From the NCBI GenBank assembly GCA_030035585.1, contig CM057462.1, positions 140,952,734 to 141,016,733 of the forward strand: a DNA stretch of 64,000 bases. Direction: 5' to 3'. Made by a program: the position numbers and the translations under genes. Of this stretch, positions 1-14,080 are shown in pieces. A model generated the notes under the pieces. The model was given only the letters and a program-made list of their open reading frames with translations. It was not told where the DNA came from and did no database searches. Positions within the stretch are counted from its first letter, which is position 1, and every line of letters starts with the position of its first letter. The stretch is from Dugong dugon. Taxonomy: Eukaryota; Chordata; Mammalia; Sirenia; Dugongidae.

Positions 1-563
1 TATAACCATATGGGACCACAGATGCATATGTGGTGGGACTTTGCCCAAACAGATGTCATGTGGCACATGACTGCATTAAGATAAATTACATCAGAAAGGA
101 GAATATGTTAAGTGTTTCCATGAAGGACACAGAAAAGACAGTTGGTCAAGATTTCCCTACCATCCAGAATAATTCCTGGCACAAACCATGAACCTCATAA
201 ACATTTGCTATGTTAATGAATGTGTGGAAATAAATAGAGCTAACCACCTTTGTTCAGGGAAAGGGAGAAAAGTCCAGACAAAAGTAATGGATGTAAATAT
301 GCAATAAGTTCTCAAATAATCAGGAGAATAGAGTAGCATTTCAGGATAAGAACACATTTATAAAAGGTTTATGACTCTACTGCTATTTTAGATTACTGAA
401 AATTGCTGTCATTTAAAAAGCTCGTTGTACATTTTTATAATAAAAACAAATTAATTCTGAAAAAAATACTTTTAAAACATTTGGTGAGCATATGACACGC
501 CTTTAAAGATTTTGGATTTATAGAGTAGATGACGAACAATGTCCTTAAAGCTGTATCTTGTTA

Positions 564-564
564 G

Positions 565-616
<52 letters not shown>
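564..616. repeat. (AT)n/(AC)n microsatellite
   Basis: Two runs of alternating A and T, broken by single C bases, are followed directly by eight AC units. Confidence 0.9.
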
Positions 617-1296
617 GTATACATACACATATTACTTTTAATGTCATTGAAGATTCCAAAATGATTTTCATGGTTCTGAGACAGTTAAACATACAGTTTG
701 GTTCTAATTGGTTTTCCTAGATTGTAGATTTGAGGGAACAAGAGTAAAATTGCTTCCCAATAAAAATTTGCTTCTTACCCATAAGTATTAATATATTTAT
801 GATATTGGTAAGAAGCAAATTATTATTATTAAACATTACTATAAACAGAAAATCACTTTTGGAATAAGTTACAACTTTTTTCTGTGGAAGAAGAGGAAGT
901 GAAATTTAAACATATATTTTTATATTATTACATGATACAATTTGGATACGAAACAAGTAAGTAATTATGTAAGATATATTTCTAACAATGTCAAATTCTA
1001 GAAATCACAGGAAAAAAATTACTGGATTGAAAACTACAAGAGCTGATGTACTGTTATAGCTTGACCACCAAACATTTGAAACCTATGAAAAGTTACTTTA
1101 AACCCTTTAAAGCTCATATTCCTTTGCTGTAAAATGATAAAGTTAGACTAGACAAATCTCAGATAACTTCCAATTCCACTTTACTTCCACAAATGGTCTT
1201 ACTAATATACTTATCTGTGTCAAATTAGAAACATTGTGGACAGCAGGATTTTCAATAGTAATACATGAACATACATAATAATCTAAGATAATGGTT

Positions 1297-1458
1297 AAAA
1301 AAAAAAAACCATTGCCGTTGAGTCAATTCCAACTCATAGCGACCCTATAGGACAGAGTACAACTTCCCCATAGAGTTTCCAGGGAGTGGCTGGTGGATCC
1401 AAACTACCAACCTTCTGGTTAGCAGCCAAGCTCTTAACCACTGTGCCACTAGGGCTCC
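1297..1458 (-). mobile_element. AfroSINE (short type)
   Basis: The reverse complement begins ggagccctagtggcacagtg (tRNA-like A box), has the B-box-like segment before ccaccagcca, then the tail with ctatgagttggaattgactc and a T-rich end. It is nearly full length at about 160 bp and sits in intron 9. Confidence 0.92.
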
Positions 1459-1507
1459 AAGATGATGGGAGCCAATAATATAAATGAAATAACTGTACCT
1501 AACTTTA

Positions 1508-2235
<728 letters not shown>

Positions 2236-2490
2236 GCTTGTTTCTGTGATATCAGTTTCTGCTGGTACACCTGGACCAAATTCTTCAATAGTAGGGCTTG
2301 TTGGTTTATCTTCATAGTCTTTATATTCATAAAAATCATATTCGCCTAAATCTCCATCTACCAGAAGATCAGAGTCCCTGCCGTCTATTCCTTTGTTTCC
2401 ATATAATGTATCCTCAGAATTTTTCCTCTGGGAATCATAATCCTCTCCAGTTAGGTATTCTTCAGTAAATACATCTTCAACTGGATTTGG
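2236..2490 (-). CDS. COL11A1: COL11A1 exon 8: acidic variable region
   Basis: This 255-bp, phase-0 exon encodes 85 residues. Readable segments include [40 protein letters not shown] and [17 protein letters not shown]. It is strongly acidic and Tyr-rich, part of the extended propeptide region between the TSPN domain and the first collagenous stretch. The acceptor is aaattaatag, A-rich with few pyrimidines; the donor is AGC/gtaagt, strong. In other mammals this exon is also subject to alternative splicing. No stop or frameshift is seen. Confidence 0.95.
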
Positions 2491-4503
2491 CTATTAATTT
2501 AAGTTGTAAGGAAGTGGAGAACATGAAGTTTACTGTTAGTAAAGCAAGGTAAGCAATTGCAATGGCGGTTTGATGCTATATCATGGAAAGCGACTGGAGT
2601 ACTACCAAGCAAGCTATACCATGAACTTGAAGGCCTGAAAAGCTAGCCTTTCAGGAAAATTGAAAGAAATATATCTGTACATTGATATGTACAAAGAAAT
2701 ATTGCTTTCAAGGTATTTTTCCCAATAAACTGCAAATATTCACATGGAGTCAAGATGTGTATTTGCTTGCTCCATTTAAAAAAAAACAAGTATTAGTCAA
2801 TTTGATTTTTACTTTACAGTTTTAAGATTTGAACAAATAAAATACACATATAGTTCAATTGTTGCTTAATTTTCAAATTTCACACAGAACTTTGTCATTA
2901 AATAACAATTGTTACCTGGATAAACCATGTAGGTTTCACTCTCAAAACAATAAATAAAATACTAATACCAATATAAATCAACATTTATTATTGCAATGAT
3001 TAAGCAGATAATTTAGTATATAGGGGGGTATTCACTCATCAGAGTACTTTAAAACAAATAAAATATAAATTATACTGTGCAAATTTAAGGCAATGAAATA
3101 GAATAAATCACTGTGTAAGCTTATAATGAGTAGAGAATAAATATTCACTTCAAAGTAAAGATTACAATAATAAGACTTCCTCAGAAATACTGAAAAGTAA
3201 AATCTCATGTAATTTTATTTTTCTCATAAGCGATTCCTTATTAATATCGCAAATCTAAATCATATGTATTATGCAAATTCTTTGGTCTTATGATTATGAT
3301 GATATACAAATTAAATGTTTTGTCTTGCTATTCTTTGAATTTCATTTTTAAATAACTTGTTTTCTATGACTCAGTGAGTCTAGATGACAGAGTTTCATTG
3401 AAGAATTATATGGTATTACACTACAAACGTGAATGAAAATATATTTATAAATGGTTAATTTAATAAATGTTCAGTGATCATAAAATTTGGACTCATAGAT
3501 AAGGAGAATATACCATCTACAGAAGTCATATACTATCCAGGGTCAGAATATTACTACATTCATAGCTCTGAACTAAAGATCTGGATGAATCTGGGTAGGT
3601 AAATAAATATCTTCTATCAAGATATCCATTTTTGGAAAAGTATTAACTTGGACTAGATAAACATTAAAATTCATTCTTGCCCTAAAATTTTATTATTCTA
3701 AATTATCTGTTTGCATGTAAAGCACCACTAGTTTATCTCATTGGAACACATGTTACATAAATTTTCTCATAACTAAATGACTCAGATAATCCTCATACCC
3801 ATTTTCTGAAAAAATTATAAAGCATTATATGCCAGATATATTAGCAAATATAAACTGAACTCTGTATGCTCATTTTTTCAGAATTAGAATGTATGTTTAG
3901 TGTGTCATTCAGGAAGACTGTTCGGTTTGTACCTCTATGTATTAAAACATTTTCATAGAAAGTAATGGAAAAAGTTAAGATATATTATTTTAATCCTAAA
4001 CAACATCACATCCTTAACATATTTGGAAATGTAAAGAGCTATTAAAATGTATTAAGACTACATTTTTTTAAACACTGGTTGTCATAAAAATGCATGATTA
4101 TTGGTCATATGGAATAACCTCTAACTGTATCATTTGATCATACAATTTTCACTTTAAAGGATTTTCCTCCTCAACCTCAGATGATGTTGTGAAAACCCAT
4201 TGTCACAACATGTTGAGAACCCGCTGTCCAGGAGCAAGCAAGAGAATGAAAGCAGCCAATTCAGTTTGATCAATTTAGCAATTGCATGAAGCAAAGTATC
4301 ATGCAAAATCTGAATTGGAATTGATTTGAAACGAACTGCTTTCAGTAATAGCAAACCAATGCTATTGTTTCTCTTACCTCAATAAAAGAAAGAAAACATT
4401 GAAGTGTTCAGAGATTATAGATTCATCCAGAGTAAGATATGTGAAGGTTTACTACCCATTTTGAAAAGTGGGATGGTGACTGAAGCCTGTCTATGTGTAT
4501 TAC
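2491..4503 (-). other. COL11A1: Intron 7
   Basis: About 2.0 kb of AT-rich intron. No SINE or LINE was recognised. Confidence 0.85.
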
Positions 4504-4596
4504 CTCATTTGTACCAGATACACGTCTGGGAGATTCTGTCTGGTAACTTTCCATTGTTCCGTAGTTGTATTCTTGAAAATCATCAATGATATTCAC
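4504..4596 (-). CDS. COL11A1: COL11A1 exon 7: variable region
   Basis: This 93-bp, phase-0 exon encodes 31 residues: [20 protein letters not shown] followed by [11 protein letters not shown]. It is known in other mammals as an exon that can be skipped. The acceptor is ctatcattag, with a short and interrupted pyrimidine tract, and the donor is GAG/gtaata. It lies only 190 bp downstream of exon 6B, so 6A, 6B and 7 sit within about 0.8 kb. Its Tyr- and Asp/Glu-rich start resembles exon 6A in character. Confidence 0.94.
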
Positions 4597-4786
4597 CTAA
4601 TGATAGATTCAAAAGGAAAACAATTAGTAAAAAAGCAAAGCAACATCAAATATAAGGAAATCATGATTTAATTGTGTTATAGTATTAGCCAAATGAGTAT
4701 TTATCTAGTTGGGTTAGGACAATGACTTATCATCAGAGATCTTCCAGCTTATCTAGGATAGATCTTGATTGTTTTTTCTTTGCTAC

Positions 4787-4939
4787 CTTTACCCCTAGTT
4801 TGGCTTTTGCTGCTGCTTGATAACTTTTCTTCTTCTTGGATGCAAATTTTTCAGATTTGGGGTGTGTAAACTTTTTGGACTTTTCCTCTGACTTAGTAGT
4901 CACTGTCCTCGTCTTCTTTTTGAAATTTGATTTCTTTTT
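4787..4939 (-). CDS. COL11A1: COL11A1 alternative exon 6B (basic)
   Basis: This 153-bp, phase-0 exon encodes 51 residues: KKKSNFKKKTRTVTTKSEEK, SKKFTHPKSEKFASKKKKSY, then QAAAKAKLGVK. I count 19 Lys, 1 Arg and 3 Glu, a net charge near +17. In the family this segment is linked to cartilage-specific isoforms, and its basic clusters are thought to bind polyanionic matrix such as heparan sulfate. The acceptor is cacattttacag. The donor is AAG/gtagca, the weakest in this window, which fits regulated inclusion. The open frame continues into the flanking introns on both sides, so ORF length alone does not set the exon ends; the splice sites do. Confidence 0.94.
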
Positions 4940-5183
4940 CTGTAAAATGTGGTGAAAGATGGAATGGAAAACATAAATAAAATGAAAAGGGAAATAAAGA
5001 GCGTGAATGAAAGGAAGGGTAAGCAAAATGAACATCATTCCTTCCGGACTGCTACTGTGAAAAAAAATCAGTTATTGGTTTGTAGAAATAGGCTGAATGA
5101 AAAGTTTATGATAAGTCTGAGGAACAGACAACATGAGGAACCACAGGACAACAAACAGCAGGACACCACATACAAAGGAGCTA

Positions 5184-5312
<129 letters not shown>

Positions 5313-7935
5313 CTACATTGCAAAGGAAAAAATATGAGTCAATTGTGTTAGTTGCAAGTGATATATTAAAAAAGTGGGAATCATCTTAACTTTTACTTGG
5401 AGTAAACGTTAAGAGACAAGATAATACGGTCATTCTTTAAAAGGTATTGTGTGTATTAGACAGAAGTATTATACTTTCTTACATACAGTATAATAACATA
5501 GGAGTAAAAAAGCAAGTTTTCTAAGAGCAGAATAGTGGTTAGGACTGTGAGGAAACTATAGGTGTTGAATATTAATATTAGCAATTATATACACGGACAT
5601 AGTTGTAAACTATTTACGTTAATTTTGATTCATAAAAATTGTTATATACTGTTCCTCCATAAGAATTTCACAGTAATTTGAATGGGTATATATATTTTTT
5701 TAATTTAACTGCACATTTAAAAATGAAAACATGGAGAGTAATTTTCCCGAGTATGAAAGAACTTTCAGGTCCTATGGTGAGAAGGAAGGGGGAGAGGAGG
5801 GAAGAAGAAGACATGAAACACGAAATGAATCTAAAATCTAACAGGAATGCTGGGATCAATGGAAAAAGATGTAAAAAATTTATTCAGACATCTCTGATTT
5901 CCTGTGGACTCACTTAACACCAAAATGAGCACAGAATGCTTGTGAAATATTAAACAACTCAAAGTCAGATTTGCTTATACTTAATAAATTACGTCAATCT
6001 GTAAAATTACTGCTCAATTCTCAGTAGGAACAAGAGCACACAACTTAGATATCTATTTAAACTGAATGCACGTTAGAAATAGGTTTTATAAGTTAAAATA
6101 ATTTAATTGGAGAGAGATTTTTCTAACAGAGAAACATGCAAGACACGCGTATATATTGAATAATGAGGAAAATAATGTGTTCACCTTAAAGGCAAAATTT
6201 CTCTATGAAAAAATTTAGTTTTCAATCAAGAATATGAATACATATATTAAGCCCTGGTTTTAATGAAAAAATTAGCTACAAATACACTAAGATCATATAT
6301 ATGACATGGAAAATTCAGCACAAACCCAATTAGAATTCTAATACATATTTTTTAATGCTAAAGACAACTTATTTTGAATTCCCTAAGTATTTTATTTGTT
6401 AAAATTCCAATTATGTCCCAAATGGACATCTTTTGGCATTTCAACTAAATGCTGTTAATTGCCAGCAAAATAACTATTGACCACCAGCCTATTAGAGATT
6501 AGTGATCACTGTGCCCTCCGATGAGCTCTATTAGTAATAGCAATTCAAATGAACAAAGTTAACAAAGACATATATTGTGGCATGCCTAAAACCCATCCCA
6601 CAGCAACATTATGCACTCTGGCCCTAAAGGAAATACCCTCACTGGAAAGAATCTTTCTAGGTGAATAAGGCGAAAGTCATATGAGAATATAAACATAAAC
6701 ATGACTTGAGTGTTCTTTATGATTGTCAAAACTCCAATTTGATAAAATGTATTGGAAAAGATTATAATTTTATCCCTACAGTAATAGTTTCATTATTAAT
6801 GAATATACATTTGAAATGATTCAACACAGCTTTTTTTTACTTGGTAAAACAGAAAAATGCCTATATATAACATTTAAACATTTTTGTTTTTTCTTGTCAA
6901 TGCAAGCAAGGTACAATGTCAATTCTTTCTAGAAAACGTAATGTAAGCCTTATTAATAACATCATTAAATAAATAAAAGTTAAATACTAAATTTAACTAC
7001 ATATTAAATAGACACTAATGAGACTGAATATGATCTATTGAATAATTTTTCTGAAGTTATGGTCAACCATTTTGTAACAAGAAATACTGGATTTCTGTAA
7101 TTACTGGCTGCCAGCTGGAAGTAAAACAAACAAAAAAAGATTTTCCAATTAATTATAAACTTTACAATTTTAAAAGTTAACAGAATTTTTAGAATCATGT
7201 GTATCTATAATGGATTGTAAAAACAAAAAGCAGTATATAAAGGCATAAAGGCCTGATTTTAAAAATGGATAATTTTTAACTGCACTTTAAATAAGGTGTG
7301 GAAGTCAGGGCTATATATAAACCTGTACCTAAGTAGCCAATATACTTGAAATCATGTTTTTCTCTTGTAGGTGGAAACCTCTTCTAACCCCCGCAACTCT
7401 CTCCTCTATTTGAATTCTTTCCAAATGGAGACCCGCCAGATTAGCTGTGGATTAATGGTGAAAACAGCATGCTCACCTCCTCAGACACTAAAGTGCATCT
7501 CTTGCTTAAAACTTACTCAGGAGCCAATTAAAAGAAGAAGAAAAAAGCCACTTCTACTCTCCTCAATTCCTTAACCCCCTGTGGGTGGTACTGACTATAT
7601 TTGGGGATCTGCTGATCTATGTGAAGCCTTACAACCTATCTTTTAAGAGATGATTCTCCCTTCTCACTATGGAATTTTGAGGATGCCTTGAAGACAGGTA
7701 AAGAAGAAAGAACTAGTTGTAATCATTCAGAGGAATATATGTAAATGGGCATGACAATGATGGAATGATTTCAATTTTGACCTGTGAGTAGACTAGCAGA
7801 AACTATAATGTTTGAGAAGAAAGGGTCTTCTGGAAATGTTATAAAGTCTGTCCTTACTTGTTAGAAATTTAGTGGTATTAGTAAAAACCTATGCTAGGAA
7901 ACCTAGGATATATGATAACTATTAAGTGAAAAAAG

Positions 7936-8112
7936 AGACCTGGTGGCACAAATGGTTAAGCACTCAGCTGCTAACCGAAAGGTTCTAGGTTTGAACCCAC
8001 CCAGCTGCTTCATGGGTGAAAGAAATGGTATCTGCTTCCATAAAGATTATAGCCATGGCTACTCTGTGACATGGGGTCGCTGAGTCAAAAATGACTGCAT
8101 GACACTAACAAT
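7936..8112 (+). mobile_element. AfroSINE (long type) with target-site duplication
   Basis: It begins with a gacctggtggcacaaatgg A-box region, carries the longer middle part with ctgcttccataaagattat, and ends atgactgcatgacactaaca. The 10-bp direct repeat attaagtgaa stands at 7921-7930 and again at 8111-8120. It is diverged and lacks the clean short tail. Confidence 0.88.
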
Positions 8113-8870
8113 TAAGTGAAACTAAGGTTAAAGTAAAAAGTATTGGGAAATCAGGTTTTTTTTAATTTCTTTATAGATTATCTTTCCTTTCTTCAATTTT
8201 CCTTTTCATTCTTTGTAAAAAAGAACGTTAATTGTTACTACAGATAAAGCATTACATATGTGTAAAACATTAAGAAAGGGCCATATATAAACTAAACATC
8301 TAACTACTTGCAAGTTAGGAAGATAATTTTACTTGATGAAAAATCATAATTTTAATATTGGTTACTCTTTTATTTAAATTTTAATGTATAGCTTCAAATA
8401 GAATTACCTTTTGATGATGGTATTACTAAATTTTAATCTGTCTACATTATACATCTCTCACTCTTCAATATATGAAGTTAATGCAATGCTTTGACAAGCA
8501 CGTAACTGACTGAATTTTAAAAATGGATTAGACTATGTTATTCAGAGGATGCAAACTAGTAAAAGTTACAGGTTGGAAAAATCATACTCAAACTTATAAA
8601 AGAATTTCTATATTCATTAGTCTAAATTATAATAATAAATTTCCAATATTACAAATTTATTAATGGAAAATTAAGAAGCATAAAGCACAACATGTATGTT
8701 TGACAGTCTATATTGCACTTTATGTTCTGTATTTACTGGCAAATAATACTGCATTCCTATCTCAGATAGATAGAACATTTATAGATTAATTATTGAAATC
8801 CAAATTTGTAATAAAATGACATATAATGCATACAGTTCAAAGTTAATTTGAGGGTTCCTTGCTAATTTAA

Positions 8871-8955
8871 TTAACATATATATACATATATATGGTAAAT
8901 TAAATTATATATATATGTGTATATATATATGTATATACATATGTGTATATATATA
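8871..8955. repeat. AT/GT-rich microsatellite
   Basis: Imperfect alternating purine-pyrimidine sequence (TA with TG and CA interruptions). Confidence 0.85.
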
Positions 8956-10718
8956 CTACTAGAGAATGGAATCTCACTATTGAAGTATCACTGCAATTTG
9001 AAGCTAGGAAAAAAACAGAGAACTATTCTTAAAAAAAATAAAAAACTTTTCATTATGACACATTCAATATAGAAACTAGTAAAAAATGATTTCTATTACT
9101 GAATTACCCAAGTAGATTTCCATGCAGTGTCTATTATAGAAGTGTGCTATTTTCCCCATCAAATGCTTCTATTAAAAGCAAGTTTGGTTTCTCAACAGCA
9201 TGTTAGATATACACATCAACAACTAAAATAAAAAAGGTAAGTCTACTTCTAACTGAATTTAAGATTAGAAAATGAACTATTTTGCTTTAAAATAACTCAG
9301 CTTGTCTTAAGTAACAGCATTAAAACATGGGAATAAAACATCTCATGATGATGTATTAAGAATGCATACCTTCATTCTTCCAAAAATCAGAGCCATATCT
9401 GTTATTCAAAAGAATAAGCCTTATCTTTTTCAAAACAGAATAAAATAAACGTCATCCATCATGAACATGTACATTGAAATGCTATCTATTTTAATATTAA
9501 AACACCACATAACTTCTCAGATATAAAAGCACTGAACCTGTTGGGCATTTTAGCTATCTTCTTGGAATTCATAAAAAACCATTTTAAATGATCATGAGGA
9601 AATGAAAAGAACGAAGCACTTCAGAACTGTGAAACAAACACAAATATCCAGGTAATTTCCCTTTCCTCTCTCTTATTTTCCTTCCTGTTGACATCGTGAT
9701 ATTTTACCCTGCTTTAAAAAGTAATAATATTACTTCATGGAAAAGATCAGTGCAACAGAATTCACATCATATCTGAAAAAATGATGTCAAAAATTTTATT
9801 TCAAGTATTTGAATTGTAAAATCCAAATTGGATTCATATGCATAAATAACAACAATAAATTATGACACAAGATCTTATCCTATTCTAGATAGTAAAACTC
9901 AAAAGGTGACACCTTATAGTATATTTAGAAGAGAATAAAAATGCTATTGGAGCTGCTTTCAAACATAAGGACAGTTCTGACATTTTCAAACACTGATCCT
10001 TCTAAAATTTAATATTCTCCATTTTGGAAAAAAATAAAATCTAGAAGTATAGTTTTGTTTCCAACCAAAGCCTAAAATCTCTTCCAGTCTAGCTGCATTT
10101 TAATTTCCAGAAAATCCCACATCAAAGGTATTTACCTAGAATTCTGGATAAAGGCTACACTGTACTATATTTTTTGTTTATTGAGATAATTAGATCTGAC
10201 GTAGATATATGTATTTTTAGTCTGAAGGAGAATACAGTCAAATTTCATTATGGTGATTTTGCTTATTAAAAAAAAGTACTCTAGAAGAATGCGTTCACAC
10301 TTGAATTTCAAACAAAGTGAAAATAATGTCACTTTTTAATCTTCATGAATTTTCAAAAGCCTGAGGAAATGGCAAGTACGCTGGAAGACATGTAGTCATT
10401 ATCTTGAAGCAGTTTTAATTATTTAAATGCTGAGGGCATAAATATAACTTCTAAAAATTATTTTTTTCACACCCCCCAAAAATGGCATATGCTTTATATA
10501 CACAGTATATAAGTGAGTTATCTCTGTTTTTAACTTCCAGTAACAAACTAAACATTAATAACTTCAAGTAACAATCTATTTAAACAAGAGGAAAAGAAAA
10601 AAAAAGAACAAAAATCTTCAAATCATTCTTTTTAGAATATTAGGATACTATTAAATAAAAAGTACATTTTAATTAAAACTGAATAAGTAGGCATATATAT
10701 TTTTTAAAGACAAGGCTA

Positions 10719-10976
<258 letters not shown>

Positions 10977-12018
10977 TTATGTTTAAATACGTAAAGGAAA
11001 AAAAACTAACTTATAGTTCAATGTTAAGAATAGTCTTATAAGACTAAGAAACTCACACATATTTTGAAAATTACCTGTTAATTTTAAGCTGTTACTCTAT
11101 GTTCTTTTGTGGTTTGAAAAATCTACACTATATGCATGCGTTTGTTAAAACTCAATTCCATGCATTCACAGCTTACTGTGGATGGAACAGGACAAATAAA
11201 ATTTAAGAAATTGGTTTGGGAAAAAAGGAAACAAACTTTTAAAAGTGTAAATATATAGACAGTAATGTTATTCCAATATTAAGTAACTGAAGAGGCACAA
11301 TTAACTTAAACTGAATTATTATTGTTAGGCAAATTCATGTGAGGATTTTTAAGAAAAAATATAGATTCATTTATTATATTCTGTTAGAGGAATCAGTATC
11401 AAAAGTGAAAATTCCTAACTACAAAGATGAATGATAAATGCATAGAACCAGAAAAAAGAAAAGTATAAGTAAAAAAGTACGGGTTTTGTGCATTTTTATT
11501 AAGAAAAAATGGAGCATCTAAGCATCTGAAAACCTCACTTATTTAGAAATTTGTATGATTTTAATACCAATACAAAGATTAGAAATATTTAATAATACAA
11601 TTTTCTTAAGAGTTTTACTTCCAAGTGCTTCTGGAAACTGTAAACAAGAGGACAATTCTAATATTCTGCTCTTGAGGCAATATGACTGTTTCCACATGGG
11701 AAGCATGATATATGTTCAAAATGAAACTAGTCTGATATAACTCTGGTCATCGTCTTATTAATTGAGAATTACACCCAGGCCCGGAGGAATGTCTGTACTG
11801 ATACTCATTTGACTTGGAGATTCAGATCCCCCTAAGTTTGAGCACATAAGTCTGATTCACAAAAGATCTCCTGACTCCATTTTGAATAATTTCTAAGTAC
11901 TTCCAGCTATCCATAAATCCTATCAACAGGAATTGTTCAGGACCTACAGGAAAATACAGGTATAAACTGTAAAATCTCTAAAGTTGAGTACTAGGAAAGG
12001 ATCCATAACACATTTATA

Positions 12019-12165
12019 CCACAGCATTTATTTATTCATCGACAAATTTTACTGAGAAATTACTATACACAAAGCATTGAACATAGCACTGTGGAAGTAA
12101 AAACAAATTTGATGTAATCCTTGCCCTTTGGAGAGTGCAATCCAGTGGTTAGGAATACTTAAGCT
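12019..12165. repeat. Old dispersed repeat, family not assigned
   Basis: Contains the familiar mammalian pattern of tttatttattcatcgacaaa, then actatacacaaagcattgaa and a ccttgccctttggagagtgc segment. Similar wording recurs near 31245-31330 and 33590-33680. I cannot name the family safely. Confidence 0.35.
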
Positions 12166-12414
12166 TTATTAAAAGGCAAAATAAAATACGTAACTTGAAA
12201 AAAACACAAGCAAAGTGCTATGAGAAGTGCAACAAAAGGAGTATAAACGATTTAATTCTAGCAGCAATCTTTTATTATATACTTGTGAGGTGGGTGATTA
12301 TTTTTATTTGCATTGCTCTTTCTTCTTTCTAAAAGTCACTTTTGATTCTTATCGTTAGAGTCAGCATTTATTCACCTGGATCATAAATTACTATATCCAT
12401 TCCTACATTCCCTT

Positions 12415-12713
12415 CTTAAAAATAAAAAGCCTTACTGATATATAATTTACATATCATAAAATTCACTGTTTTTATGTTGGCTTTTAGTACATTTCACAGA
12501 GTTGTAAAACTATCACCACTAACTAATTTCAGAAAATTGTCATCACCACAAAAAGAAACCCCGTAACTACTGGCAGTCATTTCCCTTCCCCAGCCTCTAC
12601 AACCACCAATCTGTGTTTGGTTTCTATGGATTTGCCTATTCTGGATATTTAAAATCAATGATACCACATGGTACCATACAATGTGTAGCCTTTTTTGACT
12701 AGTTTCTTTCACT
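12415..12713 (-). mobile_element. Old HAL1/L1ME-like LINE, 3' end part
   Basis: The plus strand reads as the complement of the L1ME/HAL1 3' UTR: cataaaattcactg, then gttgtaaaactatcaccact, catcaccacaaaaagaaacc and tggatttgcctattctggat. It is continued at 13019-13075 and 20736-22790 after two later insertions. Confidence 0.8.
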
Positions 12714-13018
12714 TGTTGTTAGTTGCTGTTGAGTTGGTCTCCTACTCATGGCAACCCCACGCACAATGGAAATAAACACTGTCCGGACCTGCATCATCTC
12801 CATGTTTGATTGCAGATCGGACTGTTGTGATCTATAGGGTTTTCCCTAGCTGATTTTCCGCAGTAGATTATCCGGCCTTTCTTCCTAGTCTGTCTTAGTC
12901 TGAAACCTCCACCAAAACCTGTTCAGCATCAGAGCAATACACACTCTACCACTGAGAGACAGGTGGTGGCTGCGTAGGAGGTACACTAGCTGGGAATCAA
13001 ACCCAAGTCTCTACTTAG
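12714..13018 (-). mobile_element. Long AfroSINE variant with RTE-like tail
   Basis: The reverse complement has a tRNA-like head with ggtttgattcccagc (B box) and tctcagtggtagagtgtgta, a middle part with aagaaaggccggataatcta, and a tail starting gcaggtccggacagtgttta and ending ggcaac..aacaacaa-like. The tail resembles the last 90 bp of the RTE element at 34757-36050. It sits inside the older L1ME/HAL1 3' UTR. Confidence 0.8.
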
Positions 13019-13075
13019 CATCAAGTTTTTATAGTCATCCAAGTTGAAGCATGAATCAGTACTTCATTCCTTTTT
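13019..13075 (-). mobile_element. Old HAL1/L1ME-like LINE, middle piece
   Basis: A short remnant of the host element between the SINE and the younger L1. It contains the target site agtacttcattccttttt, whose second copy is at 20718-20735. Confidence 0.75.
13058..13075. repeat. L1 target-site duplication, left copy
   Basis: The 18-bp agtacttcattccttttt is identical to 20718-20735 and flanks the 7.6-kb L1. Confidence 0.92.
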
Positions 13076-14080
13076 TTTTTTTCGTTTTATTCTTGTACTT
13101 TAAGTGCAAGTTTACAATTCAAGTTAGTCTCCCATACAAAAATTTATACATATATTGTTTTCTGACCCTACCTGCTCTCCCTATGCTGTGACAGCACACT
13201 CTTCTTTTCCACCCTGGATTTCCCATGTCCATTCAACCAGCTCCTGACCCTCTCTGCCTTCTCATCTCACCTCCGGACAAGAGCTGCTCATATAATCTCA
13301 TGTACCTACTTCAGCTAAGAAGCACACTCTTCACAAGTATCATTTTATGTCCTATAGTCCAGTCTAATCTTTGTCTGAAGAGTTGGCCTCAGGAATAGTT
13401 TTAGTTTTGGGCTAACGGAGAGCCTGGGAGTCACGCCTTCCAGGGTCCCTCCAGTCTCAATCAAACCATTAATTCTGGTCTTTTTACTAGAATTTGAGTT
13501 CTGCACCCCACTTTTCTCCTGCTCCATCAAGGACTCTCTGTTGTGTTCCCTGTCAGGGTGGTCATTGGTGGTAGTCGGGCACCATCTAGTTCTTCTGGTC
13601 TCAAGCTGATGAAGGCTTTGGTTTATGTGGCCCTTTCTGTCTCTTGGGCTAATACTTTCATTGTGTCCATGATGTTATTCATTCTCCTTTGCTCCACGTG
13701 AGTGGGGACCAACTGATGCATCTTAGATGGCCAGTCACTAACTTTTAAGATCCCAGACACCACTCACCAAAGTGGAATGCTGAATATTTTCTTAAAAAAC
13801 TTTATTATACCAATTGACCTAGATGTCCCCTGAAAGCAAGGTCCCCAGACCCCCACCCCTGCTACTCTTCCCTTGAGGTGTTTGGTTGTATTCAGGAAAT
13901 TTCACAGCTTTGGTTTAGTCCAGCTGTGCTGACTTCCCCTGTAGTGTGTGCTGTCCTTCCCTTCACCGAAGATAATTCCTGTCTACCTTCTACTTAGCCA
14001 ATAACCCTCTCCCCCTCCCTCTCCACCCTCGTAACCATCAAAGAATGTTGTCTTCTGTGTTTACATCTTCTCTTGGGTTT

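Noticed and set aside
4733..5038. A 101-codon minus-strand ORF as an independent gene
   Set aside because: Only its middle 51 codons are exon 6B; the ends read through a splice acceptor and a splice donor into intron.
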